Positions 17,921-26,488 of a stretch of DNA of 64,000 nucleotides are shown here, in pieces (the stretch's first letter is position 1; the number at the start of each line of letters is the position of its first letter). Position numbers and translations under genes: made by a program. Source of the DNA: Burkholderia sp. BCC0506 (GTDB taxonomy: Bacteria; Pseudomonadota; Gammaproteobacteria; Burkholderiales; Burkholderiaceae); contig NZ_CADFEN010000004.1 in assembly GCF_902833145.1 (NCBI RefSeq), positions 372,001-436,000 on the forward strand. Reading direction: 5' to 3'. The notes under the pieces are model-generated. The model was not told the origin of the DNA. It saw only the letters and a list, made by a program, of their open reading frames with translations, and searched no databases.

Positions 17921-18295
17921 ATGAAAGCTGCGCTGCTCGTCAGCTCCGTCCTGCTCGCCATTGCGTCCGCCTCGGCCTCGGCCCAAGGGTCGATCACGAA
18001 AGAAGAAAACGGCGCACTCGTCGCGGCGAACGGAATGACCGTCTACACGTTCGACAAGGACAAGCCGAACGCCGGCACCAGCGCCTGCACCGGCCCATGC
18101 GAAACCCTCTGGCCGCCATACAAGGCCAGCGCGACCGACGTACCGGTCGGCCCCTACACGATCGTCAAGCGCGACGACGGCAGCCCGCAATGGGCGTACA
18201 AGGGCAAGCCGCTGTACTTCTACTCGAAGGACATGAAACAGGGCGAACGCAACGGCGACAACTTCAAGAACGTGTGGCACGTGGTCGCGCCGTAA
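17921..18295 (+). CDS. secreted repeat protein (COG4315 type, PF03640-like)
   Basis: A 124-aa exported protein: signal peptide of about 22 residues ending SASAQ, then the family pattern LVAANGMTVYTFDKDKPN, SACTGPCETLWPPY (paired Cys) and GSPQWAYKGKPLYFYSKD. Family members are short periplasmic or lipid-anchored proteins of unknown function, sometimes near redox or copper genes. The long in-frame upstream reading is rejected because AGGAGG sits 6 bases before the ATG at 17921. A bidirectional terminator follows. Confidence 0.88.
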   Translation: MKAALLVSSVLLAIASASASAQGSITKEENGALVAANGMTVYTFDKDKPNAGTSACTGPCETLWPPYKASATDVPVGPYTIVKRDDGSPQWAYKGKPLYFYSKDMKQGERNGDNFKNVWHVVAP

Positions 18296-18338
18296 ACCCC
18301 GTCTTTCGCCGCCTTCCGCGCACGTCGCCAGGATGTAG

Positions 18339-18375
18339 AAAAGCCCGCCCCGATCGCCGATCGGAGCGGGCTTTT
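18339..18375. terminator. bidirectional rho-independent terminator
   Basis: Arms AAAAGCCCGC (18339-18348) and GCGGGCTTTT (18365-18374) with an interior of about 16 bases that pairs further. Both strands end the hairpin in a T tract, so it can terminate the secreted-repeat gene on the plus strand and mmsA on the minus strand. Confidence 0.85.
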
Positions 18376-18424
18376 ACGGCTTCGCACGTCGCACCGGCTG
18401 CATGCAGCCGGCTCGCACGTCAAC

Positions 18425-19942
18425 TCAACGATTCGACGGGAAGCTGAACACCGTCCCTTCGCGCACGCCGGCCGACGGCCAGCGCTGCGTGATCGTCTTG
18501 CGCTTCGTGTAGAACCGCACGGCGTCCGGGCCGTAGGCGTGCAGGTCGCCGAACAGCGAACGCTTCCAGCCGCCGAACGAGTGATACGCGACCGGCACCG
18601 GCAGCGGCACGTTGATGCCGACCATGCCGATCTGGATGTTGTCGCTGAAGTAGCGCGCGGCCTCGCCGTCGCGCGTGAACAGGCACGTGCCGTTGCCGTA
18701 TTCGTGCGCGTCGATCAGCGCCATCGCCTCGTCGAGCGACTTCAGGCGGATCACGCCGAGCACCGGCCCGAAGATCTCGTGCTGGTAGATCGGCATGCCG
18801 GGCTTCACGTTGTCGAACAGGCACGGGCCGAGGTAATAGCCGCCGTCATGACCGTCGACCTTCACGCCGCGACCGTCGACAACGAGCGTCGCGCCCGCTG
18901 CCACGCCCGCGTCGACGAAACCGGTGACTTTCTCGAAATGCTGCTGCGTGACGAGCGGCCCCATGTCGACGCCCACACCATTGCCCGGGCCGACCTTCAT
19001 CTTCTCGATCTCGGCCTTCAGCCCCGCGACGACCTGGTCGCCCGTTTCGTCGCCGATCGCGACGACGAGCGGAATCGCCATGCAGCGCTCGCCGCACGAG
19101 CCGTACGCGGCGCCCATCAGCGCGTTCACCGCGTTGCCGATGTCGGCGTCGGGCATCACGACCGCGAAGTTCTTCGCGCCGCCGAGCGCCTGCACGCGCT
19201 TGCCGTGCGCGCAGCCGGTCGAATAGATATATTCGGCGATCGGCGTCGAGCCGACGAAGCTCACGGCCTTCACGCGCGGGTCGGTCAGGAGCGTATCGAC
19301 CGCCTCCTTGTCGCCGTTCACGACGTTCAGCACGCCCGGCGGCAGGCCGGCTTCGAGCGCGAGCTCGGCCATGCGCAGCGTCGACGACGGCGTACGCTCG
19401 GACGGCTTCAGCACGAACGTGTTGCCGCACGCGACGGCCATCGGCCACATCCACAGCGGCACCATCACCGGGAAGTTGAACGGCGTGATGCCGGCCGCGA
19501 CGCCCAGCGCCTGGAACTCGCTCCACGAATCGATCGCGGGGCCGACGTTCTTGCTGTGCTCGCCCTTCAGCAGCTCGGGCACGTAGGTCGCGTATTCGAC
19601 GTTCTCGATCCCGCGCTGCAGTTCGCCCATCGCATCGGCGAGCACCTTGCCGTGCTCGGCCGTGATCAGCGCGCACAGTTCGTCGGCGTGTTCCTCGAGC
19701 AGCGTCTTGAAGCGGCTCATCACGCGGGCGCGCTTCAGCGGCGGCGTGTTGCGCCACGCCGGGAACGCGGCCTGCGCGGACGCGATCGCGGCTTCGACGG
19801 TCAGCTTGTCGGCGAGCGCGACGCTCTTGTGCGATTCGCCGGTGGCCGGGTCGAACACCGGCTGGACGCGGCTGCCGCCGTCGATGCGCTTGCCGTCGAT
19901 CAGGTGGCCGACGGTGGAGGTCACATTGCTGTCGTGTTTCAT
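18425..19942 (-). CDS. mmsA: CoA-acylating methylmalonate-semialdehyde dehydrogenase
   Basis: Converts (methyl)malonate semialdehyde plus CoA and NAD+ to propionyl- or acetyl-CoA, CO2 and NADH in valine, beta-alanine and inositol breakdown. 505 aa, normal length. Catalytic Cys287 in GSCGERCMAI, oxyanion Asn156 in GITPFNFP, and the MmsA-type nucleotide-binding stretch FVGSTPIAEYIY (229-240) are visible; the usual catalytic Glu is absent from the EALGG site (QALGG here), as is normal for CoA-acylating members. It is 49 bp downstream of an omega-aminotransferase, whose product from beta-alanine is its substrate. Confidence 0.95.
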   Translation of the reverse strand: MKHDSNVTSTVGHLIDGKRIDGGSRVQPVFDPATGESHKSVALADKLTVEAAIASAQAAFPAWRNTPPLKRARVMSRFKTLLEEHADELCALITAEHGKVLADAMGELQRGIENVEYATYVPELLKGEHSKNVGPAIDSWSEFQALGVAAGITPFNFPVMVPLWMWPMAVACGNTFVLKPSERTPSSTLRMAELALEAGLPPGVLNVVNGDKEAVDTLLTDPRVKAVSFVGSTPIAEYIYSTGCAHGKRVQALGGAKNFAVVMPDADIGNAVNALMGAAYGSCGERCMAIPLVVAIGDETGDQVVAGLKAEIEKMKVGPGNGVGVDMGPLVTQQHFEKVTGFVDAGVAAGATLVVDGRGVKVDGHDGGYYLGPCLFDNVKPGMPIYQHEIFGPVLGVIRLKSLDEAMALIDAHEYGNGTCLFTRDGEAARYFSDNIQIGMVGINVPLPVPVAYHSFGGWKRSLFGDLHAYGPDAVRFYTKRKTITQRWPSAGVREGTVFSFPSNR

Positions 19943-19991
19943 GTCTCTGGCTCTTTCGTGAATTCGGTGATGGCTGCGGGCGCGCGATGGC

Positions 19992-21347
19992 TCAGTCCAC
20001 TTCGTTCAGTGCGTCGGACAGCGCGTTGACCAGGTTGTCGATCTCGCGCTTCTCGGCGATGAACGGCGGCGCGAGCTGGATCGTGTCGCCGCCGTAGCGC
20101 ACGTAGAAGCCCTTCGCCCAGCAGCGCATCGCGATCTCGTACGGGCGCCGGGCCGGCTCGCCCGGCAACGCGGCGATCGTCAGGCCGGCCGCCAGCCCGT
20201 AGTTGCGGATGTCCGCGACGTGGCGCTGGCCCTTCAGCCCGTGCACGGCCGCCTCGAAATGCGGCGCGAGATCGCGCACGCGGGCCACCGCGTCTTCCTT
20301 CACCAGCAGGTCGAGCGCCGCGACGCCGGCCGCGCACGCGACCGGGTGCGCCGAATACGTGTAGCCGTGCGGGAACTCGAGCATGTACTCGGGGCCGCCC
20401 GCGGCCATGAACGTGTCGTAGATCTCCTTCGTCGCGATCACGCCGCCGAGCGGCTGCGTGCCGTTCGTCACCTGCTTCGCGAAGTTCATGATGTCCGGCA
20501 CCACGCCGAATGCGTCGGCGCCCGTCATCGCGCCGGCCCGGCCGAAGCCCGTGATGACCTCGTCGAAGATCAGCAGGATGTCGTGCGCGGTACAGATGTC
20601 GCGCAGGCGCTTCAGATAGCCCTTCGGCGGCACGACCACGCCCGCCGAACCGGAGAACGGCTCGACGATCACGGCCGCGATGTTCGATGCGTCGTGCAGC
20701 GCGATCAGGTCGAGCAGCCGGTCGGCGAGTTCGGCGCCGTGCTCGGGCATACCGCGCGAGAACGTGTTCTCGGCCAGTTGCGTATGCGGCAGGAAATCGG
20801 CGTCGATGCCCTGGCCGAACAGCTTGCGGTTCGGCCCGATCCCGCCGACCGAGATGCCGCCGAAGTTCACGCCGTGGTAGCCCTTCTCGCGGCCGATCAG
20901 GCGCGTTTTCGTGCCCTTGCCCTTCGCGCGCCAGTACGCGCGGGCCAGCTTCAGCGACGTGTCGGCCGCTTCCGAGCCCGAGCCCGTGAAGAACACGTAG
21001 TCGAGGCCGGCCGGCGTCAGGTCCTTGATCTTGTTGGCGAGCTCGAACGATGCCGGATGGCCGAACTGGAAGGCCGGCGCGTAGTCGAGCTGCGCGATCT
21101 GGCGGCTCACGGCTTCGACGATTTCGGTGCGGCCGTGACCGAGGCCCGTGCACCAGAGGCCCGACAGGCCGTCGAAGATCTTGCGGCCTTCGGCGTCGGT
21201 GTAATACGCGCCCTTGCCGGACACGATCATGCGCGGATCGGCCTTGAACTGGCGGTTGGCCGTGAACGGCATCCAGTGCGCATCGAGCCACGCGGCGTCG
21301 GTGCGGAGGTTCGTGTCGTCGTGCTGGGCGGTGGTGATGTCGGTCAT
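19992..21347 (-). CDS. omega-amino acid (beta-alanine):pyruvate aminotransferase
   Basis: PLP-dependent class III aminotransferase, 451 aa. PLP-ring Asp262 in FDEVITGFGR and Schiff-base Lys291 in NFAKQVTNG; the substrate-loop sequence PHGYTYSAHPVACAAG and N-terminal HWMPFTANRQFK match omega-amino acid:pyruvate transaminases that turn beta-alanine into malonate semialdehyde. The ATG at 21347 is used, but an AGGAGGAGG lies 18-27 bases upstream, so an upstream GTG at 21392 or an atypical spacing is possible. Forms a two-gene unit with mmsA; the LysR gene opposite is the probable activator. Confidence 0.92.
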   Translation of the reverse strand: MTDITTAQHDDTNLRTDAAWLDAHWMPFTANRQFKADPRMIVSGKGAYYTDAEGRKIFDGLSGLWCTGLGHGRTEIVEAVSRQIAQLDYAPAFQFGHPASFELANKIKDLTPAGLDYVFFTGSGSEAADTSLKLARAYWRAKGKGTKTRLIGREKGYHGVNFGGISVGGIGPNRKLFGQGIDADFLPHTQLAENTFSRGMPEHGAELADRLLDLIALHDASNIAAVIVEPFSGSAGVVVPPKGYLKRLRDICTAHDILLIFDEVITGFGRAGAMTGADAFGVVPDIMNFAKQVTNGTQPLGGVIATKEIYDTFMAAGGPEYMLEFPHGYTYSAHPVACAAGVAALDLLVKEDAVARVRDLAPHFEAAVHGLKGQRHVADIRNYGLAAGLTIAALPGEPARRPYEIAMRCWAKGFYVRYGGDTIQLAPPFIAEKREIDNLVNALSDALNEVD

Positions 21348-21452
21348 GTCGGTCGGCGCGGCGCGCCCCTCCTCCTGGTAATGATGTTGCACATTGTCGG
21401 GACGCCAATTAGTCTTTTGAATATCGCAATATCAATGTTCACTTGCGCAACT

Positions 21453-22403
21453 ATGCAAGCAAAGAAACCGAAGAGCCGCGCGCTGCTCGGGCAGCTCAGC
21501 GACATGGATCTCCGCCTGCTGCGGGTCTTCAAGGGCGTCGTGCAGTGCGGCGGGATGGCGGCGGCCGAACTGGAACTGAATATCGGCATCTCGACGATCA
21601 GCCGGCACGTGAAGGACCTGGAAACGCGGCTCGGCCTCGTGCTGTGCCGGCGCGGCCGCGCGGGCTTCACGCTGACGCCCGAGGGGCAGACGGTGTACGA
21701 GGAGACGCTGCGGCTGCTCGCGTCGATGGAAGCGTTTCGCAGCCGGATCGACGGCATTCATGACAAGATGGGCGGAGAACTGCACATCGCGGTATTCGAC
21801 AAGACGGCCACCAATCCGCAGGCCCGCCTCGGCGACGCGATCCGCCAGTTCGTGGACGAAGCGCCCGACGTCGCGCTGAACCTGCACGTCGCGTCGATCA
21901 ACGAGGTCGAGCGCGGCATCATCGACGGCAGCTATCAGGTCGGGATCATTCCCGCGCACCGCAACTCGGGCAGCCTCGTGTATTCGGAACTGTTCGACGA
22001 GCGGATGCTGCTGTACTGCGGCCGCCAGCATCCGCTCTTCGATGCGCCGCACGGCAAGCTCACGTGGACGACGATCCGCAACCACGCGTTCGCCGGGCTC
22101 GGTTTCCATTCGCCGAACATGGAGCTGAGCCATCGCGCGAAACTCACGCGCGGCGCGACCGCGTCGGACCAGGAATCGATCGCGACGCTGATTCTGTCGG
22201 GCCGCTATCTCGGCTTCCTGCCCGATCACTACGCGGAAAGTTTCGAAACCAAGGGGCTGATGCAGCCGATCGCGCCGCACCGGTTCAATTACCGGTGCCG
22301 GTTCGTGAGCCTGCTGCGGCGCTCGCCGCGGCCATCGCGGGCGGCGCTGCTGTTCCAGTCGTGCCTCGACGCCGCGCATGCGGCGGCACGGCCGGCGGCG
22401 TAG
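21453..22403 (+). CDS. LysR-family regulator of the aminotransferase/mmsA unit
   Basis: A 316-aa LysR protein: HTH in residues about 20-80 (MDLRLLRVFKGVVQCGGM, ELNIGISTISRHVKDLETRL) and a substrate domain beginning at GELHIAVFDKTA. ATG at 21453 is chosen; ATGs at 21435 and 21507 are alternatives. It diverges from the aminotransferase gene with about 105 bp between starts; the AT-rich stretch GAATATCGCAATATC (21420-21434) in this gap is a candidate binding region. Expected role: activation of beta-alanine/omega-amino acid catabolism (inference from layout). Confidence 0.87.
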   Translation: MQAKKPKSRALLGQLSDMDLRLLRVFKGVVQCGGMAAAELELNIGISTISRHVKDLETRLGLVLCRRGRAGFTLTPEGQTVYEETLRLLASMEAFRSRIDGIHDKMGGELHIAVFDKTATNPQARLGDAIRQFVDEAPDVALNLHVASINEVERGIIDGSYQVGIIPAHRNSGSLVYSELFDERMLLYCGRQHPLFDAPHGKLTWTTIRNHAFAGLGFHSPNMELSHRAKLTRGATASDQESIATLILSGRYLGFLPDHYAESFETKGLMQPIAPHRFNYRCRFVSLLRRSPRPSRAALLFQSCLDAAHAAARPAA

Positions 22404-22421
22404 CGCCGGCTTGCGGCCCGT

Positions 22422-23663
22422 TCAGGCCCCGTCGCCGCCCGCGCGCGGCTGCGCCCGTCGGCGCGCGACGAAATGGGTCGCGACGAGCGCCGCGGCGAAG
22501 CCCGACGCCGCACCGACGCCGAGCGCCCAGCGCGGGCCGAGATGGTTCGCGACCCAGCCGGCCACCGGCGCGCCGATCGGCGTGCCGCCCAATGCGACCG
22601 CGAGGCGCAGCGCCATCACGCGGCCGCGCATCGCGGGCTCGGTGGACAGCTGCATCAGGCTGTTGGTCGAGTTCATGAAGGTGATCGCGGCGATGCCGGT
22701 CAGCACCAGCGCGGCAGCGAACGACCCGTAGCCGGGCGCCAGCGCGGCGAACGTGCAGCCGAGCCCGAACAGCGTCGCGCCGATCCACAGATGACGGAAC
22801 CGCGGCTGCTCGCGGCGCGCGGCGAGCAGCGCGCCCGAGATCGTGCCGACCGCCATCATCGACGACAGGAAGCCGAACCCGCGCGCGTCGACATGAAACA
22901 CGGTGGCGGCCATCGTCGAGATGAACAGCTGGAAATTCAGCCCGAACGTGCCGATCAGGAACAGCATCGCGAGGATCGCCGTCAGGTCCGGGCGGCGCCA
23001 CACGTGGCGGAACCCGTCGAGCAGGCTGCCGCGCGAGCGGCCTGCCCGCACGTTCCCGCGCAGTTCATCCTCTCGAAGCCGCGCTAGCGACGCCAGCACC
23101 GCGAAGAAGCTGAGCCCGTTCGCGAGAAACGCCCAGCCGGTGCCGACCGATGCGATCAGGAAGCCCGCCGCCGCCGGGCCGATCATCCGCGCGGCGTTGA
23201 ACGACGTCGAATTGAGCGCGACCGCGTTCGCGAGCTCGCGGTCGCCGACCAGTTCCGCGACGAAGGTCTGCCGCACCGGCGCGTCGAACGCCGACGCGCA
23301 GCCGAACAGGAACGCGAACACGTACACGTGCTCGAGCCGCACGGCGCCGGTGACCGTCAGCACGCCGAGCACGAGCGCCAGCGCGCCCATCAGCGCCTGC
23401 GTCGCCATCAGCAGCTTGCGCTGGTCGAAGCGGTCGGCCGCGTAGCCGGTCCACGGCAACAGCAGCAGTTGCGGGCCGAACTGCAGCGCCATCACCGTGC
23501 CGACCGCCGATGCGTCGTGATGCGTGAGCTGCGTGAGGACGAGCCAGTCCTGCGCGGTGCGCTGGATCCACGTGCCGATGTTCGACACCAGCGACCCGAT
23601 CGCCCACACGCGATAGTTGAAGCTGCGAAGCGAGCGGAACACGCCCGCGGCCGGCACGCTCAT
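22422..23663 (-). CDS. MFS exporter (MFS_3/EntS-like)
   Basis: A 413-aa 12-TM carrier. N terminus FRSLRSFNYRVWAIGSLVSN and WIQRTAQDWLVL, then DRFDQRKLLM in the loop after TM2, match the EntS-like MFS group of drug and siderophore exporters. ATG at 23663 overlaps the stop of the upstream small gene by 4 bases (ATGA), showing translational coupling. It is the last gene of a marR-small protein-MFS operon and converges with the LysR gene (18-bp gap). Confidence 0.9.
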   Translation of the reverse strand: MSVPAAGVFRSLRSFNYRVWAIGSLVSNIGTWIQRTAQDWLVLTQLTHHDASAVGTVMALQFGPQLLLLPWTGYAADRFDQRKLLMATQALMGALALVLGVLTVTGAVRLEHVYVFAFLFGCASAFDAPVRQTFVAELVGDRELANAVALNSTSFNAARMIGPAAAGFLIASVGTGWAFLANGLSFFAVLASLARLREDELRGNVRAGRSRGSLLDGFRHVWRRPDLTAILAMLFLIGTFGLNFQLFISTMAATVFHVDARGFGFLSSMMAVGTISGALLAARREQPRFRHLWIGATLFGLGCTFAALAPGYGSFAAALVLTGIAAITFMNSTNSLMQLSTEPAMRGRVMALRLAVALGGTPIGAPVAGWVANHLGPRWALGVGAASGFAAALVATHFVARRRAQPRAGGDGA

Positions 23664-23995
23664 GGCCGGTCCCGGTCGGGCTCGTTGCCGCCGTGCAGTT
23701 CGCCGAAGTGGCGCGCGAGAAACAGGCCGAGCACCAGGATGCCGAGACCGAGCGCCGCCGCGTCGGCCGTGCGCTTCAGGTCGAAATCGCCGACCCGGCA
23801 CACGAGCGCGTAAGCAATCGCGAGGTTCACGACGCCCCACAACACGTTCACGGTGGAAGACGACAGCCCGCGACCGGGCGGATTCGCGAACGGCGTCTGG
23901 AACGGCTCGCCGCGCAGCCCGCTGACGAGATGCGGCACGACGTTCGCGAGAAAGGCGCCGCCGAAGAAGTACGACACGAGATGGAGGAGATTCAT
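23660..23995 (-). CDS. small membrane protein in the MarR/MFS operon
   Basis: A 111-aa protein with three or four hydrophobic helices (FFGGAFLANVVPHLVSGL near the N terminus, SSTVNVLWGVVNLAIAYALV at about 46-65, AALGLGILVLGLFLARHF at about 80-97) and a short acidic tail. No named family comes to mind beyond unnamed proteobacterial membrane proteins. It lies between a MarR repressor and an MFS exporter and is coupled to the exporter by a 4-base overlap, so an accessory role in export is a reasonable guess. Confidence 0.8.
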   Translation of the reverse strand: MNLLHLVSYFFGGAFLANVVPHLVSGLRGEPFQTPFANPPGRGLSSSTVNVLWGVVNLAIAYALVCRVGDFDLKRTADAAALGLGILVLGLFLARHFGELHGGNEPDRDRP

Positions 23996-24032
23996 GTGCG
24001 GGGTGTCCTTTCAGCGAGCGAGGGCGTGCGGT

Positions 24033-24503
24033 TCACGGACGCGCGGGGTCCTGGAATTCGGCGAGCCGCTGCAGCAGCTTCACGGCCGCCGCGAGCTCGG
24101 CCTGTTCCGCCGCCGACAGTTGCGCGTGCAGCGCGCGGAACAGCCAGTCGTCCTTGGCCGCGCGGTTGGCTTGCAGCAGCTTGCGGAAACCGGGCGTGAG
24201 CGCGATCAGCGTCTGCCGGCCGTCGGTCGGATCGGGCGCGCCGGCGACCGCGCCGAGCGCCTCGAGCGTCGCGACCGTCACGCGCATCGACTGCGGACGC
24301 ACGCTTTCGGCACGCGCGAGCGCCGACACGGTCGCCGGGCCGTCGCGATCGAGCCGCAGCAATACCGATTTCTGCGAGGACGTGAGGTCGTTCGGATGGG
24401 TTTGCTCGCGCATCCGCCGAATCAGCTTGCCGACCGAGATGCGGAGTTCGCCGGCGAGGCCGGCCAGCGGGAGTGTGTCGGGAGGAGACGACGGCGGGTT
24501 CAT
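24033..24503 (-). CDS. MarR-family transcriptional regulator
   Basis: A 156-aa winged-helix dimeric regulator. HTH region LTSSQKSVLLRLDRDGPATV, SALARAESVRPQSMRVTVATLE, wing ending DPTDGRQTLIALT (about residues 40-105). First gene of a three-gene operon with a small membrane protein and an MFS exporter. A double 11-bp palindrome lies just 23 bases upstream of the start, the expected position for autorepression relieved by a small ligand. Confidence 0.92.
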   Translation of the reverse strand: MNPPSSPPDTLPLAGLAGELRISVGKLIRRMREQTHPNDLTSSQKSVLLRLDRDGPATVSALARAESVRPQSMRVTVATLEALGAVAGAPDPTDGRQTLIALTPGFRKLLQANRAAKDDWLFRALHAQLSAAEQAELAAAVKLLQRLAEFQDPARP

Positions 24504-24524
24504 GACATCGACGATAGCACATCG

Positions 24525-24550
24525 ACAGTTAAACTGTGCAGTTTAGCTGT
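24525..24550. promoter_or_regulatory. tandem palindromic MarR-type operator
   Basis: Two adjacent 11-bp near-palindromes, CAGTTAAACTG (24526-24536) and CAGTTTAGCTG (24539-24549), 13 bp apart centre to centre. Together they form a 26-bp inverted repeat with arms ACAGTTAAACTG / CAGTTTAGCTGT (one mismatch, 2-bp spacer). This is typical of two MarR dimers side by side. It sits between marR and the cupin gene and could affect both. Confidence 0.8.
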
Positions 24551-24675
24551 ATATTTCATCCCGTAAGGATCGGCCCGTCGCGCGCGCTTTCGCCGCGACA
24601 CCGCCACGCGTTCGGCCGCGCGATCCGGCTCTGCGATAATGCGGCCTTCTTCCCGCTTCCGCTTTGCCTTCCGCC

Positions 24676-25167
24676 ATGACGCAGCCGTCCGCCCCGCTCC
24701 CGACCCACCTGCCGCCGATCTCGTGCCTGCCCGGCGACGCGCTGCCGTGGCTGCCGATGAGCGCCGACCTGCCGGGGCTCGCGATCAAGTACCTGCACAT
24801 CAATGCGGCCGAGGACACGCTGACCGCGCTGCTGAAGATGCCGGCCGGCGGCACGCTGCCGCGCCACCGTCACGACGGCGAGGTGTTCGTCCATACGCTG
24901 CAGGGCGCGTGGCGCTATCGCGAATACGACTGGGTCGCGCACGCCGGTTCGACGGTGCTCGAACCGGCCGGCTCGGTGCATACGCCCGAAACGCTCGGTG
25001 CGCCCGGCGACGAGGTGATCACGCTGAACGTGATGCGCGGCGACCTCGTGCTGCTCGACGACGACGGCCGCGAAACCGCGCGCGAAAACTGCCGCGTCGC
25101 GCTGCTGCGCCAGCGCAAGCATGCGCGTACGGCGCCGGACACGGCCACGGCGTTCGTTACACGGTAA
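24676..25167 (+). CDS. cupin-domain protein (ChrR/acetylacetone dioxygenase-like)
   Basis: A 163-aa single cupin. Metal-site motif 1 reads GGTLPRHRHDGEVFVHTLQG (two His plus Glu and a later His), and motif 2 contains EPAGSVHTPET with its His, in a normal beta-barrel spacing. Members resemble 2,4'-dihydroxyacetophenone dioxygenase and ChrR cupins, so either a dioxygenase or a small-molecule sensor is possible. ATG at 24676 is used; a TTG four codons earlier is the alternative. It diverges from the MarR operon across the double operator, which may control it too. Confidence 0.82.
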   Translation: MTQPSAPLPTHLPPISCLPGDALPWLPMSADLPGLAIKYLHINAAEDTLTALLKMPAGGTLPRHRHDGEVFVHTLQGAWRYREYDWVAHAGSTVLEPAGSVHTPETLGAPGDEVITLNVMRGDLVLLDDDGRETARENCRVALLRQRKHARTAPDTATAFVTR

Positions 25168-25261
25168 GGCAGGCGACGTTGGTCCGGTGCGAACCGGGTG
25201 GTGCTGCCGCCGCCCGCTCGCGCGGATAGCCGCCGGTGTATTTCCCCGGCCGCCCGGCGCG

Positions 25262-26410
25262 TTACCGAAAACGCCGGAAAAACCGCCGAATATCGTCGGC
25301 CAGCAGATCCGGTTCCTCCAGCGCCGCGAAATGGCCGCCGTTCGGCATGTCGGTCCACTGCACCACGTCGAACACGCGTTCGAGCCAGCTGCGCGGCGGA
25401 CGGCTGATCTCCTTCGGAAAGCGCGCGAAGCCGACGGGCGCCGCCACGCGTTGCCCCGGCGCGAAGCGCATCGGCTGCAGCCGGTTTTCCCAATACATCT
25501 GCATCGACGAGCCAATGCAGCCGGTGAACCAGTAGAGCGATATGCCCGTCAGCAGCGTGTCGTGCGAAAACCGCCGCCCGACGTCGCCGTCGCAATCGCT
25601 CCACGCGCGGAATTTCTCGGCGATCCACGCGGCCAGCCCGGCCGGCGAATCGTTGAGCGCGACAGCCAGCGTCTGCGGCTTCGTCGCGTGCACGTGCGCG
25701 TACCCGCCTTCCATCGCGACCCAGTCGGTGCGCTGCTTCAGGAATGCCTGCTCGTCGTCGGTCGGCGGCGCGGCCGGGTCGATCGCCGGCTCGTAGCTGC
25801 CGGGCAGGTAGTTCAGATGGATACCGTCCACCACGTCGGCATGTCGCGCGCCGAGCGCCACCGACACGGCCGCGCCGATATCGCCGCCTTGCGCGCCGAA
25901 GCGTCGATACCCGAGGCCGGCCATCAACCCCGCCCAGCGATCGGCGACCTGAAACGCCGACATGCCGGGTGCCGCCGGCGCCGGCGAGAACAGGAAGCCG
26001 GGCAGCGACGGCACGACCACGTCGAACGCGTCGCGAGTGTCGCCGCCGAATGCGGCCGGGTCGCACAGCCGATCGAGCAGCGCACCGAATTCGAACACGG
26101 AGCCCGGCCAGCCGTGCGTGATGACGAGCGGATAAGGTGTCGGCCCCGCGCCGCGCCGATGGATGAAGTGCACGCGCTGCCCGTCCACGTCCGCGACGAA
26201 CTGCGGCAGCCGGTTCAGCGCACGCTCGACCGCCCGCCAGTCGAAGCCCTCGGCCCAGTACGCGACCAGCTCGCGCAGCCATGCGCCGTCCGTCCCCTGC
26301 TGCCAGGGCTCGGCGGGGGTCAGCGTCGGCGGGCGCGCGTCGCGCAGGCGCCGGCGCAGGTCATCGAGCGCTTGATCGGGTATTGCAATGTCGAACGGTA
26401 CGGCGTGCAT
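25262..26410 (-). CDS. epoxide hydrolase, alpha/beta-hydrolase fold with EHN domain
   Basis: A 382-aa enzyme of the microsomal epoxide hydrolase type. N-terminal EHN domain (FDIAIPDQALDDLRRRLRDA, residues 6-25), oxyanion HGWPGS (99-104), nucleophile Asp177 in QGGDIG, and catalytic His360 in GGHFAALEEPD. Adds water to an epoxide to give a diol, in the cytosol. ATG at 26410. It sits downstream of a GlxA-type regulator on the same strand (78-bp gap) and converges with the cupin gene. Confidence 0.92.
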   Translation of the reverse strand: MHAVPFDIAIPDQALDDLRRRLRDARPPTLTPAEPWQQGTDGAWLRELVAYWAEGFDWRAVERALNRLPQFVADVDGQRVHFIHRRGAGPTPYPLVITHGWPGSVFEFGALLDRLCDPAAFGGDTRDAFDVVVPSLPGFLFSPAPAAPGMSAFQVADRWAGLMAGLGYRRFGAQGGDIGAAVSVALGARHADVVDGIHLNYLPGSYEPAIDPAAPPTDDEQAFLKQRTDWVAMEGGYAHVHATKPQTLAVALNDSPAGLAAWIAEKFRAWSDCDGDVGRRFSHDTLLTGISLYWFTGCIGSSMQMYWENRLQPMRFAPGQRVAAPVGFARFPKEISRPPRSWLERVFDVVQWTDMPNGGHFAALEEPDLLADDIRRFFRRFR

Positions 26411-26488
26411 CGTGTCTCCTCGCGAAGCCTGTCGACGAGATTCTGCGCGCTTTTTCCGACTCGCGCCGGCGGCGGGCGGCCGCGCGCG

